Positions 1 through 6,886 of a DNA stretch of 11,045 bases are shown piece after piece. The translations under genes were made by a program, and so were the position numbers. Below the pieces are notes generated by a model, which saw nothing but the letters and a program-made list of their open reading frames with translations, did no database searches and was not told the DNA's origin. Within the stretch, counting starts at the first letter, position 1. Each line of letters starts with the position of its first letter. Source of the DNA: Candidatus Equibacterium intestinale (GTDB lineage: Bacteria > Bacteroidota > Bacteroidia > Bacteroidales > UBA932); assembly GCA_018064305.1 (NCBI GenBank), contig JAGHVP010000074.1:1-11045 (forward strand). Direction: 5' to 3'.

Positions 1-1126
1 TTACGAAGCTGTCTGATACATACCAGATGCCTTTGTATTTACCTGTCTCGCCCCATGAGTTCTTAACGATGAAGAACATGGTGCCGTCCTGGTCCTTAGC
101 AAGGCCGTAGATGTGCATTCCGTGGTCGTCGGTGGTGGTCTTGTTGTCAAGTGCAACCTGGCGCATCTCCTGGGTGATTGTCATTTCGGGAGCTTCGTCG
201 TTCATCTTCTTCAGCTGTGCTGCCTTCTCTTCGGGAGAGACACCCACCCAGCGTGCCTGGTCGCTGCCTGCTTCGGCAACTGCCTCAAGGTCGGGGTTGA
301 TGCCGAGGCCGTCGCGTGTGAAACCACTTTCGCTGCAGTCTGTGCCCCATGCGATTGTGTAGCCGTTCTCGATGGCATTGTACATGATAGCCATCATGTC
401 TTCGAGGGGAACATTGTAGTAGCTGTCCCAACGCCAGTTGTCGGGAACCTCGAGAATAAACTTAGAGTAGAAGGGATGGTGTGTGAAAGAGGTGATTGAG
501 ACATAGTCGTCGGGGTTGATGCCGAGCTTGTCTGCATACTCGCGGGGAGTGTATTTCTTGCCGTTGTATTCGAATTCCTCGGGGCACTCGCCGAGGTATG
601 CGTTGAGGATGCCCACGAAGCCTGCCTTCCAAACGGGAGTGAGCTTTTTGTTGGGGTTCTTAACGATGCCTGAGAGATAACCTTTCAAACCTGCCTCCAT
701 CTCTGAGTGGCGGTGACGGCTTTCACCGTAGTTGAGACCGGGCATCACGCTGTTGGGAACGATACCGTAATCTCTCCATACATGGAGCACGTCGTCGGCA
801 TTGCTGCCCTGTGCGAAGTTGAGGCAGCCGTCGAGACGGATGTATTTGTCTGCCTTGTCCTGATAGGCCTTGCTCACGATGAACATCTCTGAAAGGTCGA
901 GGTCGTCGCCCTTGTATCCGTTGCGGAGAATCTCGCTCTCAAGGAATGAGATAGTGGAGAAGCACCAGCATGTGCCGCTGCTCGCCTGGTCTTTGACTGA
1001 AGTTACCGGATTTTCCTTGACTGTTGTGAACTGATACTCTTTCTGAGGGGTGAGCTTCTGCTGTGCCTGTGCTGAAACTGACGCTACAGTCAGGGCCACA
1101 GCTGCGAGTGTAAAGATTCTTTTCAT
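1..1126 (-). CDS. Secreted C1-family cysteine peptidase (bleomycin hydrolase/PepC-like), 3' end off the window
   Basis: A papain-fold peptidase of the C1B (PepC/bleomycin hydrolase) type; 375 codons are visible and the last codons lie beyond the left edge. The start is the ATG at 1126-1124, followed by a signal peptide (MKR, then a hydrophobic stretch, probable cleavage after the SVSA at residues 16-19), so the enzyme should be exported to the periplasm. This differs from cytosolic PepC. The catalytic set is complete: oxyanion Gln47 in KDQ, nucleophile Cys53 in SGTCWCFST, His335 in DDHGM, and Asn356 in KNSWG. Unlike small papains there is a long insert between Cys and His, as in C1B enzymes. 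It probably degrades peptides. It lies 25 bp after cinA with no obvious promoter of its own in that gap, so read-through from pyrD-cinA is possible. The family is secure; the substrate is unknown. Confidence 0.9.
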   Translation of the reverse strand, partial: MKRIFTLAAVALTVASVSAQAQQKLTPQKEYQFTTVKENPVTSVKDQASSGTCWCFSTISFLESEILRNGYKGDDLDLSEMFIVSKAYQDKADKYIRLDGCLNFAQGSNADDVLHVWRDYGIVPNSVMPGLNYGESRHRHSEMEAGLKGYLSGIVKNPNKKLTPVWKAGFVGILNAYLGECPEEFEYNGKKYTPREYADKLGINPDDYVSITSFTHHPFYSKFILEVPDNWRWDSYYNVPLEDMMAIMYNAIENGYTIAWGTDCSESGFTRDGLGINPDLEAVAEAGSDQARWVGVSPEEKAAQLKKMNDEAPEMTITQEMRQVALDNKTTTDDHGMHIYGLAKDQDGTMFFIVKNSWGETGKYKGIWYVSDSFV

Positions 1127-1151
1127 TTTTATTGGTGTTTGTTTTTGATTT

Positions 1152-2459
1152 CTAAAGAAGTTTCTGCCCGATCACAAGCCTGAGCAGGTTGAGTGCGTTT
1201 GCCGCGAAGCGCTCCATATTCACCTTGCGGCTCTTCGATGCGCTCTGCACGAGGCGTGAGAACACTTCGGTCTCACCGGTGGAGGGGTTGCGGTGTGCCG
1301 CTGCAATCCAGCAGGTGCCCACCGGCTTCTCTTCACTGCCGCCGCCCGGACCTGCGATGCCTGTGGTGGCAACTGCATAGTCGGTGTCAAGCAGGCATGC
1401 CGCACCGCGCGCCATGGCTTCGGCGCATTCCCGGCTCACAGCACCTTTCTGCTCCAGCACCTCCTCGGGCACATTCAGCAGGTTTATCTTGACTTCATTC
1501 GAATAAGATGTCACGCTGCCCTTATAATATTCACTGCTGCCAGGAACAGATGTGATGAGGTTGCTGACAAGGCCTCCTGTGCATGACTCTGCCACTGCAA
1601 CTGTCTCCTGATAAGCGCTTTGCGGCGGGCATTGCAGCAGGTGGGGCAGGATGGACTGCAGAGAGTCGCTGCCTGTTCCATATACGTATGTGCCAAGCAT
1701 CTCCTTGAGCTGTGCCGTGGTTCTTTCAAATTCCGCAGCGCGCTCCGTACTGCCGGCCCCGTAGCATGAAAGCCTCAGCCGCACACCTGTGAGTGTGCCG
1801 GGAAGATATGCCAGGTGGATGTATTCAGGAAGGCTGTCCTCCCAGTCTGCAATCTTTTCGGCAAGCACACTTTCAGCCAGACCGAAAGTGCAGATGGTCT
1901 GATGCAGGATGGGCTCGGTGTCGAAGTGTGACTTGATGCTCTGCATCACGTCGTCGAGCGCTGCGATGGTCTCGAAAGGCACACCGGGCATGGAGTAGAG
2001 CACTGCCTTGTGGCCGTAGCGCCCCTCGTCGAACACAAACTCCATTATCGGGGCTGTGCCAAGCTTGTTGGGAATGACTGTGGCGGTGTCGGGCACCTGT
2101 GCCTGTGCGCGGTTGACGGGAAGCATTGCAATGCCGCGGCGCGAGAGTATCTGCTCGATAATTGCAAGCTGCTCGGCATCTTCCTTATATCCGGCAGCTC
2201 CGCTGAGCTCTGCAAGGGCAGGCTTGGTGATGTCGTCCTTTGTGGGGCCGAGGCCGCCTGTTACAATCACTATATCGCAGCATTTCAGAAGGTTGTCAAG
2301 CGATGAGATGATCTGTGTGCGGTCGTCGGCAATGGATTCCATACGGCCCACCTTCACTCCGATGCCGTTGAGCGCCTGAGCGATATATGACGAATTGGTG
2401 TCTACAATCTGTCCGATCAGGATCTCGTCACCTATTGTGCAGATAGCAGCTGTTTTCAT
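1152..2459 (-). CDS. cinA: CinA: COG1058 domain plus nicotinamide-nucleotide amidohydrolase domain
   Basis: A full-length two-domain CinA of 435 aa. Residues 1-175 form the MoCF/COG1058 domain, with GDEILIGQ (10-17), DTNSSY (20-25) and VTGGLGPTKDD (66-76). In studied homologues this domain has ADP-ribose pyrophosphatase activity. A linker domain follows. Residues 270-430 form the CinA C-terminal domain, with AESCTGGL (290-297), the YSN motif (319-321) and GIAGPGGGS (367-375). In homologues this half deamidates nicotinamide mononucleotide to nicotinate mononucleotide in pyridine-nucleotide salvage. All signature motifs look intact. The ATG overlaps the stop of the upstream pyrD-family gene as ATGA, so the two are almost certainly co-transcribed and translationally coupled. 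The old name (competence-damage inducible) does not imply competence here. Confidence 0.95.
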   Translation of the reverse strand: MKTAAICTIGDEILIGQIVDTNSSYIAQALNGIGVKVGRMESIADDRTQIISSLDNLLKCCDIVIVTGGLGPTKDDITKPALAELSGAAGYKEDAEQLAIIEQILSRRGIAMLPVNRAQAQVPDTATVIPNKLGTAPIMEFVFDEGRYGHKAVLYSMPGVPFETIAALDDVMQSIKSHFDTEPILHQTICTFGLAESVLAEKIADWEDSLPEYIHLAYLPGTLTGVRLRLSCYGAGSTERAAEFERTTAQLKEMLGTYVYGTGSDSLQSILPHLLQCPPQSAYQETVAVAESCTGGLVSNLITSVPGSSEYYKGSVTSYSNEVKINLLNVPEEVLEQKGAVSRECAEAMARGAACLLDTDYAVATTGIAGPGGGSEEKPVGTCWIAAAHRNPSTGETEVFSRLVQSASKSRKVNMERFAANALNLLRLVIGQKLL

Positions 2460-3496
2460 TTGTCGCCTCTCTTTTTAAGATGTTTCACTATTTTTCTGAC
2501 AAAGTCAGGCCCGTTGTAAACAAAACCAGTGTAGACCTCTATGAGCGATGCGCCTGCATCCAGCATCTGCGCAGCCTGTTCCGGGGTCATAATTCCTCCC
2601 GATGCAATAACCGGAAGAATCCCGCCGCTCTTCTGGTGGATATACCTGACAGTATCGAGTGTCGATTCGAACAGCGGTGCGCCGCTCATCACTCCTTCGC
2701 CAACTTTCTCAAGAGCCTTTCCGGATGTGTTTCTGAGATTGTTGCGGTCATGTGCGGCGTTGCCTGCCACGATTCCGTCGATTCCGCTCATGAGCGACAG
2801 GTCTATTATCTCATCAAGCTGGCTGTGTGAGAGCCCGTGGGAGATCTTGAGCAGGATGGGAAGGCTTTCGTCGTTGTATCGGCGGATGTTCATCACGCTG
2901 TCTACAATCTGAGATATCGTGACAATGTCGTGAAGTCCTGTGGAGTCGTGTGAATCCGGGTACGAGACATTCAGTACGAAGAAATCTACGAAATCGTAGA
3001 GCATGGCTACGCTCCGCTCATAATCCTTGTATGCTTCGGAGGTGGGGGTGGAGGTGTTCCTTGTGACATTGGCACCGATCACAACCTTCGGATGGCGCTG
3101 CTTTATCTGCTCTATGGCATAGCGCACGCCGTTGTTGGCCGTGCCCATACGGCTCACGAGAGCGTTGTCTTTGGGGAGTCTGAACAGACGGGGAGTTTCG
3201 TTGCCCATCTGCGGCTTGGGGGTGAGCGACCCTATTTCTATGAATCCGAATCCGTAGTCAGCCAGTTCGTTATAGTATTCGCCGTTTGTGTCAAAACCTG
3301 CTGCCAGCCCCACGGGATTAGGGAAATTGACACCGAAGAGCTCGCGTGCCAGCCCCTTGCTGTCAGGCTTGTGGAAGATTCTGGCGGCAGCCCTTGCACC
3401 CGGAATATGCCTTGCCATCTTCAGACAGAACATCACAGTCTTGTGTGCTGTCTCCGGCGGCAGAAGCGACAGGATAGGGTTGAGAAGCTTGAACAT
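2456..3496 (-). CDS. pyrD: PyrD-family (class 2 dihydroorotate dehydrogenase-like) flavoprotein with altered active site
   Basis: A 346-aa protein with the complete class 2 PyrD layout: an N-terminal membrane-associating helical stretch (1-45), then the FMN barrel with NPVGLAAGFD (60-69), EIGSLTPKPQ (87-96), Lys217 in LLKIS, SGGI (299-302) and VYTGF (321-325). A normal enzyme oxidises dihydroorotate to orotate and passes electrons to quinone. By my alignment from memory with E. coli PyrD, several key residues differ: the catalytic Ser175 is Tyr179 (NVSYPDS), Lys66 is Thr70, Asn111 is Ser115, Asn177 is Asp181 and Thr247 is Ala247. Asn172 and Asn246 are kept as Asn176 and Asn246. FMN binding looks retained, so this may be a paralogue with another substrate or a weakened enzyme. 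It has its own TATATTTG promoter box and overlaps cinA by 4 nt. Family call is sure; reaction is not. Confidence 0.85.
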   Translation of the reverse strand: MFKLLNPILSLLPPETAHKTVMFCLKMARHIPGARAAARIFHKPDSKGLARELFGVNFPNPVGLAAGFDTNGEYYNELADYGFGFIEIGSLTPKPQMGNETPRLFRLPKDNALVSRMGTANNGVRYAIEQIKQRHPKVVIGANVTRNTSTPTSEAYKDYERSVAMLYDFVDFFVLNVSYPDSHDSTGLHDIVTISQIVDSVMNIRRYNDESLPILLKISHGLSHSQLDEIIDLSLMSGIDGIVAGNAAHDRNNLRNTSGKALEKVGEGVMSGAPLFESTLDTVRYIHQKSGGILPVIASGGIMTPEQAAQMLDAGASLIEVYTGFVYNGPDFVRKIVKHLKKRGDK

Positions 3497-3522
3497 ACTT
3501 GCGGCAACAATTTACATAACCA

Positions 3523-3553
3523 CAAATATACGCAAATTAATCAATTATTGAAA
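3523..3553 (-). promoter_or_regulatory. Probable promoter of the pyrD-like/cinA operon
   Basis: On the minus strand TATATTTG (3523-3530) matches the Bacteroidota -7 consensus TAnnTTTG exactly, with TTTC (3550-3553, 3 of 4 to TTTG) 19 nt upstream. It lies in the 40-bp gap between the exporter stop codon and the start of the pyrD-like gene, giving a leader of roughly 20 nt. The -33 element overlaps the end of the exporter gene. Confidence 0.6.
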
Positions 3554-4598
3554 GACCGTATATTGCAAAACCAACTGCGGCAGCGAGAATGAAATTGATT
3601 GCCTTTGCCCAGATGAAAGCCTTCTTCGATTCGGCGAAAAGCGGCAGTGCGGCATGGCCGTCCTGCGATATGCAGCTTGCCATGAGCACAGATACAGGCA
3701 CTGCCCCTGTGGCGAACATCGTCACGAAGATGAGGTGCGGTCCCGATTCGGGGATTATGCCTATCAGAGCGGCCAGCACTATCATAAGCGGGATGTTGGA
3801 GCTTACCCACGATTCGATGTCGAGATACGCGTTGCCGACGGCAAGCAGCAGCAGGATTCCGAATGTCCAGGCAAATACCTTCGGAAGGTGGGTGCAGATT
3901 ATATGATGCCAGAGGTGCTCGTCAACGAAATGGTCTGAAGCAAAGATAATTACAACCAGCATCACCACGCTCAGGCATGCGAACATGATGTTCATCCAGC
4001 CTTCGTCAAGCAGGCCGCTCTGCACCTGGACTGCAGCCTCTGCTGCATCTTCATGCTCGAGCATTCCGAAAGCCAGCGCTGCGGCATAGACGGCCAGACC
4101 AAGGAACATCACGGCCCTTTTCCATGAAAGGTGCCTTCCTTTGTGCTCATGCTTCTCGTCCTGTTCATGTATGGCCATCTCTCCGCAGGAAACAGTGCCG
4201 GCCAGACCTTTCCTTGCGGCAATCCGGTCTACCACCCATCCGGCAGCCACAGCAATGACAAACAGGGCGGCAGTTATCTTCAGGGCAGTGCCGGGAAACA
4301 TCCCCAGCATCACAAACGACTCGTCGCCGCTTGTTGCAATCATCATCGCCACAAGCGCACCGAAGCTGATCATTCCGTGTGAATAGAGCGACACGCTTGC
4401 AAAGCCGCCCATACAGCCCGGAATGGAGCCGAGCAGGGCAGACAGCACAATCTGTCCGAACGATGATCTGCCAAGCGACGAGAAGCAGCGCCCCTCCGAC
4501 TTGATGTTGATGGATTCAATCATCAGCATCATAGCCACCACCATACCTGTTATAAGTATTGCGGTCCTCAATGAATCTATTAGGATATCTGCGAACAT
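3537..4598 (-). CDS. Putative ten-helix heavy-metal (manganese-type) exporter, ArsP_2/DUF2899 family
   Basis: A 353-aa polytopic inner-membrane protein. The two halves carry related motifs, GSIPGCMGG (58-66) and GIIPESGPH (280-288), plus STSGDE-like ATSGDES (88-94) and ISQDGHA (310-316), which recall the putative 10-TM heavy-metal/manganese exporter family. About nine or ten hydrophobic segments are visible, with a His/Glu/Asp-rich loop between halves (HEQDEKHEHKGRH, 144-156) and further His and acidic residues at 220-237 that could bind metal. I chose the ATG at 4598 (MFADILIDSL). An in-frame upstream ATG at 4739 would start inside the divergent gene and upstream of the predicted promoter, and the extra 47 residues are not membrane-like. 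It is transcribed away from the DUF362 gene. The substrate is inferred from family only. Confidence 0.8.
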   Translation of the reverse strand: MFADILIDSLRTAILITGMVVAMMLMIESINIKSEGRCFSSLGRSSFGQIVLSALLGSIPGCMGGFASVSLYSHGMISFGALVAMMIATSGDESFVMLGMFPGTALKITAALFVIAVAAGWVVDRIAARKGLAGTVSCGEMAIHEQDEKHEHKGRHLSWKRAVMFLGLAVYAAALAFGMLEHEDAAEAAVQVQSGLLDEGWMNIMFACLSVVMLVVIIFASDHFVDEHLWHHIICTHLPKVFAWTFGILLLLAVGNAYLDIESWVSSNIPLMIVLAALIGIIPESGPHLIFVTMFATGAVPVSVLMASCISQDGHAALPLFAESKKAFIWAKAINFILAAAVGFAIYGLSIID

Positions 4599-4625
4599 TG
4601 GAATTATTTCTAGTAAAGATGCCCA

Positions 4626-4633
4626 CAAAAATA
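4626..4633 (-). promoter_or_regulatory. -7 box of the exporter gene
   Basis: TATTTTTG on the minus strand matches TAnnTTTG exactly, 27 nt before the chosen start at 4598. No good TTTG -33 element is seen at the expected distance. Its position supports the shorter exporter reading frame. Confidence 0.55.
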
Positions 4634-4646
4634 CATAAAATCTTGC

Positions 4647-4654
4647 TACTTTTA
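4647..4654 (+). promoter_or_regulatory. Possible -7 box of the DUF362 gene
   Basis: TACTTTTA matches TAnnTTTG at all but the last position and lies 17 nt before the ATG at 4672. Its -33 region would fall on the opposing exporter -7 box, so the two promoters are back to back and interlocked. No clear TTTG element was found. Confidence 0.4.
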
Positions 4655-4671
4655 CGGAAAATAATTCCGGT

Positions 4672-5802
4672 ATGGCAAAGTCAAAGGTATTCTTCACTGA
4701 TTTCCACACAGTCGCTTTCGGCGACGGAACAGCTGTCAAGCTTCAGAAACTCATCAAGGCGGCCGGCATCGGCGACATCGACATGGACGGCAAGTTCGTG
4801 GCCATCAAGATGCATTTCGGCGAGAAGGGCAACCTCAGCTTCCTCAGGCCGAATTATGCCAGGGCAGTGGTGGATGTAGTGAAGGAGCTGGGCGGCAAGC
4901 CGTTTCTTACCGACTGCAACACAATGTACCCGGGCAGCAGGAAGAATGCCCTGGAGCATCTGTACTGCGCCTGGGAGAACGGATTCACACCGCTTACCGT
5001 GGGCTGTCCTATTATAATAGGTGATGGTCTGAAAGGTACCGATGATGTTGCAGTGCCGGTAAACGGAGGGGAGTATGTAAAGGAGGCATATATCGGCCGC
5101 GCCGTTATGGATGCCGATGTCTTTATCAGTCTCACTCACTTCAAAGGCCATGAAGAAACCGGTTTCGGAGGATGCCTCAAGAATATCGGAATGGGCTGCG
5201 GATCGCGCGCCGGCAAGAAAGACCAGCACAGCAGCGGCAAGGCCCGCATCAGGGAAATGCTGTGCCGCGGCTGCCGCAAGTGCCAGAAGGAGTGTGCCAA
5301 TTCAGGTCTTGTTTTCGATGAGGCAAAGCGCAAGATGACCGTTGACACAGAGCACTGTGTGGGGTGCGGACGCTGCCTGGGCGCATGCAATTTCGATGCT
5401 ATCAGCTTTGCCGAGTTCAATGCAAATGAGATGCTCTGCAGGAAGATTGCCGAGTATTCCAAGGCTGTGGTGGACGGCAGGCCGTCTTTCCATATATCGC
5501 TGGTGCTGGATGTTTCGCCCAACTGCGACTGCCATGGAGAGAACGATGTGCCTATTCTGCCTGATGTAGGCATGTTTGCATCATTCGACCCCGTTGCCAT
5601 TGACCGTGCATGTGCGGATGCCTGCCTGAAGCAGGAACCGCTGCCTGGCGGCCAGCTCTACAAGAACCTTCATACTCCGGGATTTGTGGACTGTCACGAC
5701 CACTTCAGGAATTCTACCCCCAACAGCGAGTGGAGGGCATGCCTCGAGCAGGCCGTGAAGATCGGCCTCGGCTCTGACGAGTACGAACTGGTCACTCTGT
5801 AG
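4672..5802 (+). CDS. DUF362 protein with two [4Fe-4S] ferredoxin motifs
   Basis: A 376-aa predicted cytoplasmic iron-sulfur protein. Residues 1-185 and 265-345 look like the split DUF362 domain (for example VAIKMHFGEKGN at 43-54, FLTDCNTMYPGSR at 78-90, and SLTHFKGHEETGFGG at 153-167). Between them are two ferredoxin motifs: Cys198-Cys201-Cys204-Cys208 and Cys229-Cys232-Cys235-Cys239, each CxxCxxCxxxC and each enough for one [4Fe-4S] cluster. No signal peptide or membrane segment is seen. The reaction of this family is not established; electron transfer or a metal-cluster-dependent role is inference. It is divergent from the metal exporter, sharing a 73-bp promoter region, and it converges on the HTH gene with only 9 bp between the stops. 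It ends in tandem stops (TAG TAA). Confidence 0.88.
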   Translation: MAKSKVFFTDFHTVAFGDGTAVKLQKLIKAAGIGDIDMDGKFVAIKMHFGEKGNLSFLRPNYARAVVDVVKELGGKPFLTDCNTMYPGSRKNALEHLYCAWENGFTPLTVGCPIIIGDGLKGTDDVAVPVNGGEYVKEAYIGRAVMDADVFISLTHFKGHEETGFGGCLKNIGMGCGSRAGKKDQHSSGKARIREMLCRGCRKCQKECANSGLVFDEAKRKMTVDTEHCVGCGRCLGACNFDAISFAEFNANEMLCRKIAEYSKAVVDGRPSFHISLVLDVSPNCDCHGENDVPILPDVGMFASFDPVAIDRACADACLKQEPLPGGQLYKNLHTPGFVDCHDHFRNSTPNSEWRACLEQAVKIGLGSDEYELVTL

Positions 5803-5811
5803 TAAGTAGAC

Positions 5812-6444
5812 CTATCTTATCTCGTAGGTACCGTCTGTAAAGAAAATTACAATCTGTCTGATCTGTTTCTGACCGGAAAAACGGGGAGTGGTGGCCTCGT
5901 TCTGACCTTTTATGCGATTCTCAGAAGGATATGAAGGCACAGAAACCGGTCTAATCTGCTCTTGTCCAGCGGCTTGTGCGGCGCGGGGCTGCTGTACGGG
6001 TTGAGGTGCGGGAGCCTGATACTGCGGTGAAACTCCAGATTTTTGCTGCGGAACAGCAGAATTGGCACTGGAAGCCGGGACTTGTGTGTGTGAAGAGGGA
6101 GCCGGAGCCGGGGCATCGGCAAAGTTTGCACTGAAGAGGTCGAAGCCGCCGGGCTCGTCCATCGGAAGGTCATCGTCTGCCTGACTCACTTCTTCAACCT
6201 GGCCGGCAACTGCCGGGATAGGAGCGGACACTCCATCTCTATATGCTTTGCCAGTTCCCATGATCAACCAGTCCGGATTTATCTTGGGGAATTCAGCAAG
6301 CATCTTGTTGATGAATTCAAAACTGGGTTTGTTCCTTCCTTGAAGAAGGTGAGAGATGCCGGAACGCTGCACTCCAAGACGGTCGGCAAGCTGTGCGGGA
6401 GAGAGTCCCTCCATCGCAAGAAAAAGTTTGAGTCTTTCCTCCAT
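5812..6444 (-). CDS. HTH (XRE-like) regulator with disordered linker and conserved C-terminal strand
   Basis: A 210-aa protein. Residues 5-60 form a lambda-repressor/XRE-type helix-turn-helix (LSPAQLADRLGVQRSGISHLLQGRN at 14-38, with the recognition helix near 26-35), followed by a short hydrophobic continuation (INPDWLIMGTG, 55-65). Residues 70-190 are low-complexity, rich in Pro, Ala, Gln and Ser, and probably unstructured. The last 18 residues (193-210, KQIRQIVIFFTDGTYEIR) look like an ordered beta hairpin rather than linker, possibly an oligomerisation or partner-binding piece. No ligand domain or protease site is visible. Its promoter is overlain by a perfect TTTGTAAA-N6-TTTACAAA palindrome, suggesting autorepression. 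It does not resemble a phage CI repressor in its C-terminal half. DNA binding is well supported; the targets are inference. Confidence 0.85.
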   Translation of the reverse strand: MEERLKLFLAMEGLSPAQLADRLGVQRSGISHLLQGRNKPSFEFINKMLAEFPKINPDWLIMGTGKAYRDGVSAPIPAVAGQVEEVSQADDDLPMDEPGGFDLFSANFADAPAPAPSSHTQVPASSANSAVPQQKSGVSPQYQAPAPQPVQQPRAAQAAGQEQIRPVSVPSYPSENRIKGQNEATTPRFSGQKQIRQIVIFFTDGTYEIR

Positions 6445-6450
6445 AAAATT

Positions 6451-6472
6451 TTTGTAAACTTCGTTTTACAAA
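6451..6472. promoter_or_regulatory. Operator-like palindrome over the HTH gene start site
   Basis: TTTGTAAA (6451-6458) and TTTACAAA (6465-6472) form perfect 8-bp arms around a 6-nt spacer. The palindrome overlaps the -7 box (6469-6476) and the expected transcription start of the HTH gene, the usual position for autorepression. That the HTH protein binds here is inference. Confidence 0.6.
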
Positions 6473-6499
6473 TGTAGTAACTTTTGTTGAACTAACAAA
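6469..6499 (-). promoter_or_regulatory. Promoter of the HTH regulator gene
   Basis: On the minus strand TTTG (6496-6499), a 19-nt spacer and TACATTTG (6469-6476) match the full Bacteroidota consensus TTTG-N19-21-TAnnTTTG. The -7 box ends 24 nt before the ATG at 6444. This is the best promoter in the window. Confidence 0.75.
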
Positions 6500-6505
6500 T
6501 TTACT

Positions 6506-6520
6506 TTTGTAATCTACAAA
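6506..6520. promoter_or_regulatory. Second operator-like palindrome
   Basis: TTTGTA (6506-6511), ATC, TACAAA (6515-6520): a perfect 6-bp inverted repeat with the same core half-site as the palindrome at 6451-6472, just upstream of the HTH -33 element. A further ACAATTGT palindrome is at 6529-6536 and a half-site TTTACAAT at 6547-6554. Confidence 0.5.
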
Positions 6521-6610
6521 TGTAAACTACAATTGTGAACTATAATTTACAATTATTGCAGCCAGAAATGATATCTTTTCAGTAGGTGCATCAGTTGAGG
6601 TTATTTTGGT

Positions 6611-6753
6611 AAAATACTGATAATCGTTGGGTTAATTTTGGATAATTGATATTACAAAGGCTAAAATCGTCAAAATCGACCTTAAATGCACAATAATCTA
6701 CAATATTAACCAATCAATAACATTAGTTGAAGTTCATAAAGTATTGATAATCG
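6611..6753 (+). repeat. Degenerate direct repeat in the intergenic middle
   Basis: AAAATACTGATAATCG (6611-6626) and AAAGTATTGATAATCG (6738-6753) agree at 14 of 16 positions. A weaker third copy, 11 of 16, is at 6773-6788. The function is unknown. The copies lie between the two TTTGTA/TACAAA clusters. Confidence 0.5.
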
Positions 6754-6886
6754 GTTGCTTATATATGAGCATAAACTATTAATAACTTTTGGTTATGCAA
6801 TATTTGTAGCAGATACTCCCGTATGTTGTCAAAACAAATGTAAATTGCAAAATCACCCTATTTAATTCACATAATTGATACTACAA

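Larger units (their letters stand above)
4600..4668. repeat. 10-bp perfect inverted repeat flanking the divergent promoter region
   Basis: GGAATTATTT (4600-4609) and AAATAATTCC (4659-4668) are exact reverse complements. Each arm sits next to a start codon: 1 nt from the exporter ATG (4598) and 3 nt from the DUF362 ATG (4672). In each transcript the leader therefore ends with the same decamer, AAATAATTCC. It could be a shared operator or a shared translation-initiation element. Confidence 0.75.

Noticed and set aside
3092..3592. 166-codon plus-strand open frame across the pyrD-like gene
   Set aside because: It is opposite a gene with clear FMN-barrel motifs and runs across that gene's promoter.
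4599..4671. Manganese riboswitch in front of the exporter
   Set aside because: The predicted leader is only about 20 nt, far too short for a riboswitch.
4599..4739. N-terminal extension of the exporter to an upstream in-frame ATG
   Set aside because: It would overlap the divergent DUF362 gene and lie upstream of the exporter -7 box; the added residues do not resemble the family.
4681..5229. 182-codon open frame antisense to the DUF362 gene
   Set aside because: The sense gene has clear ferredoxin motifs and family features; the antisense frame has none and no promoter.
6560..6830. Replication origin in the AT-rich intergenic region
   Set aside because: No cluster of DnaA boxes (TTATCCACA-like) and no dnaA, dnaN or similar neighbours were seen.
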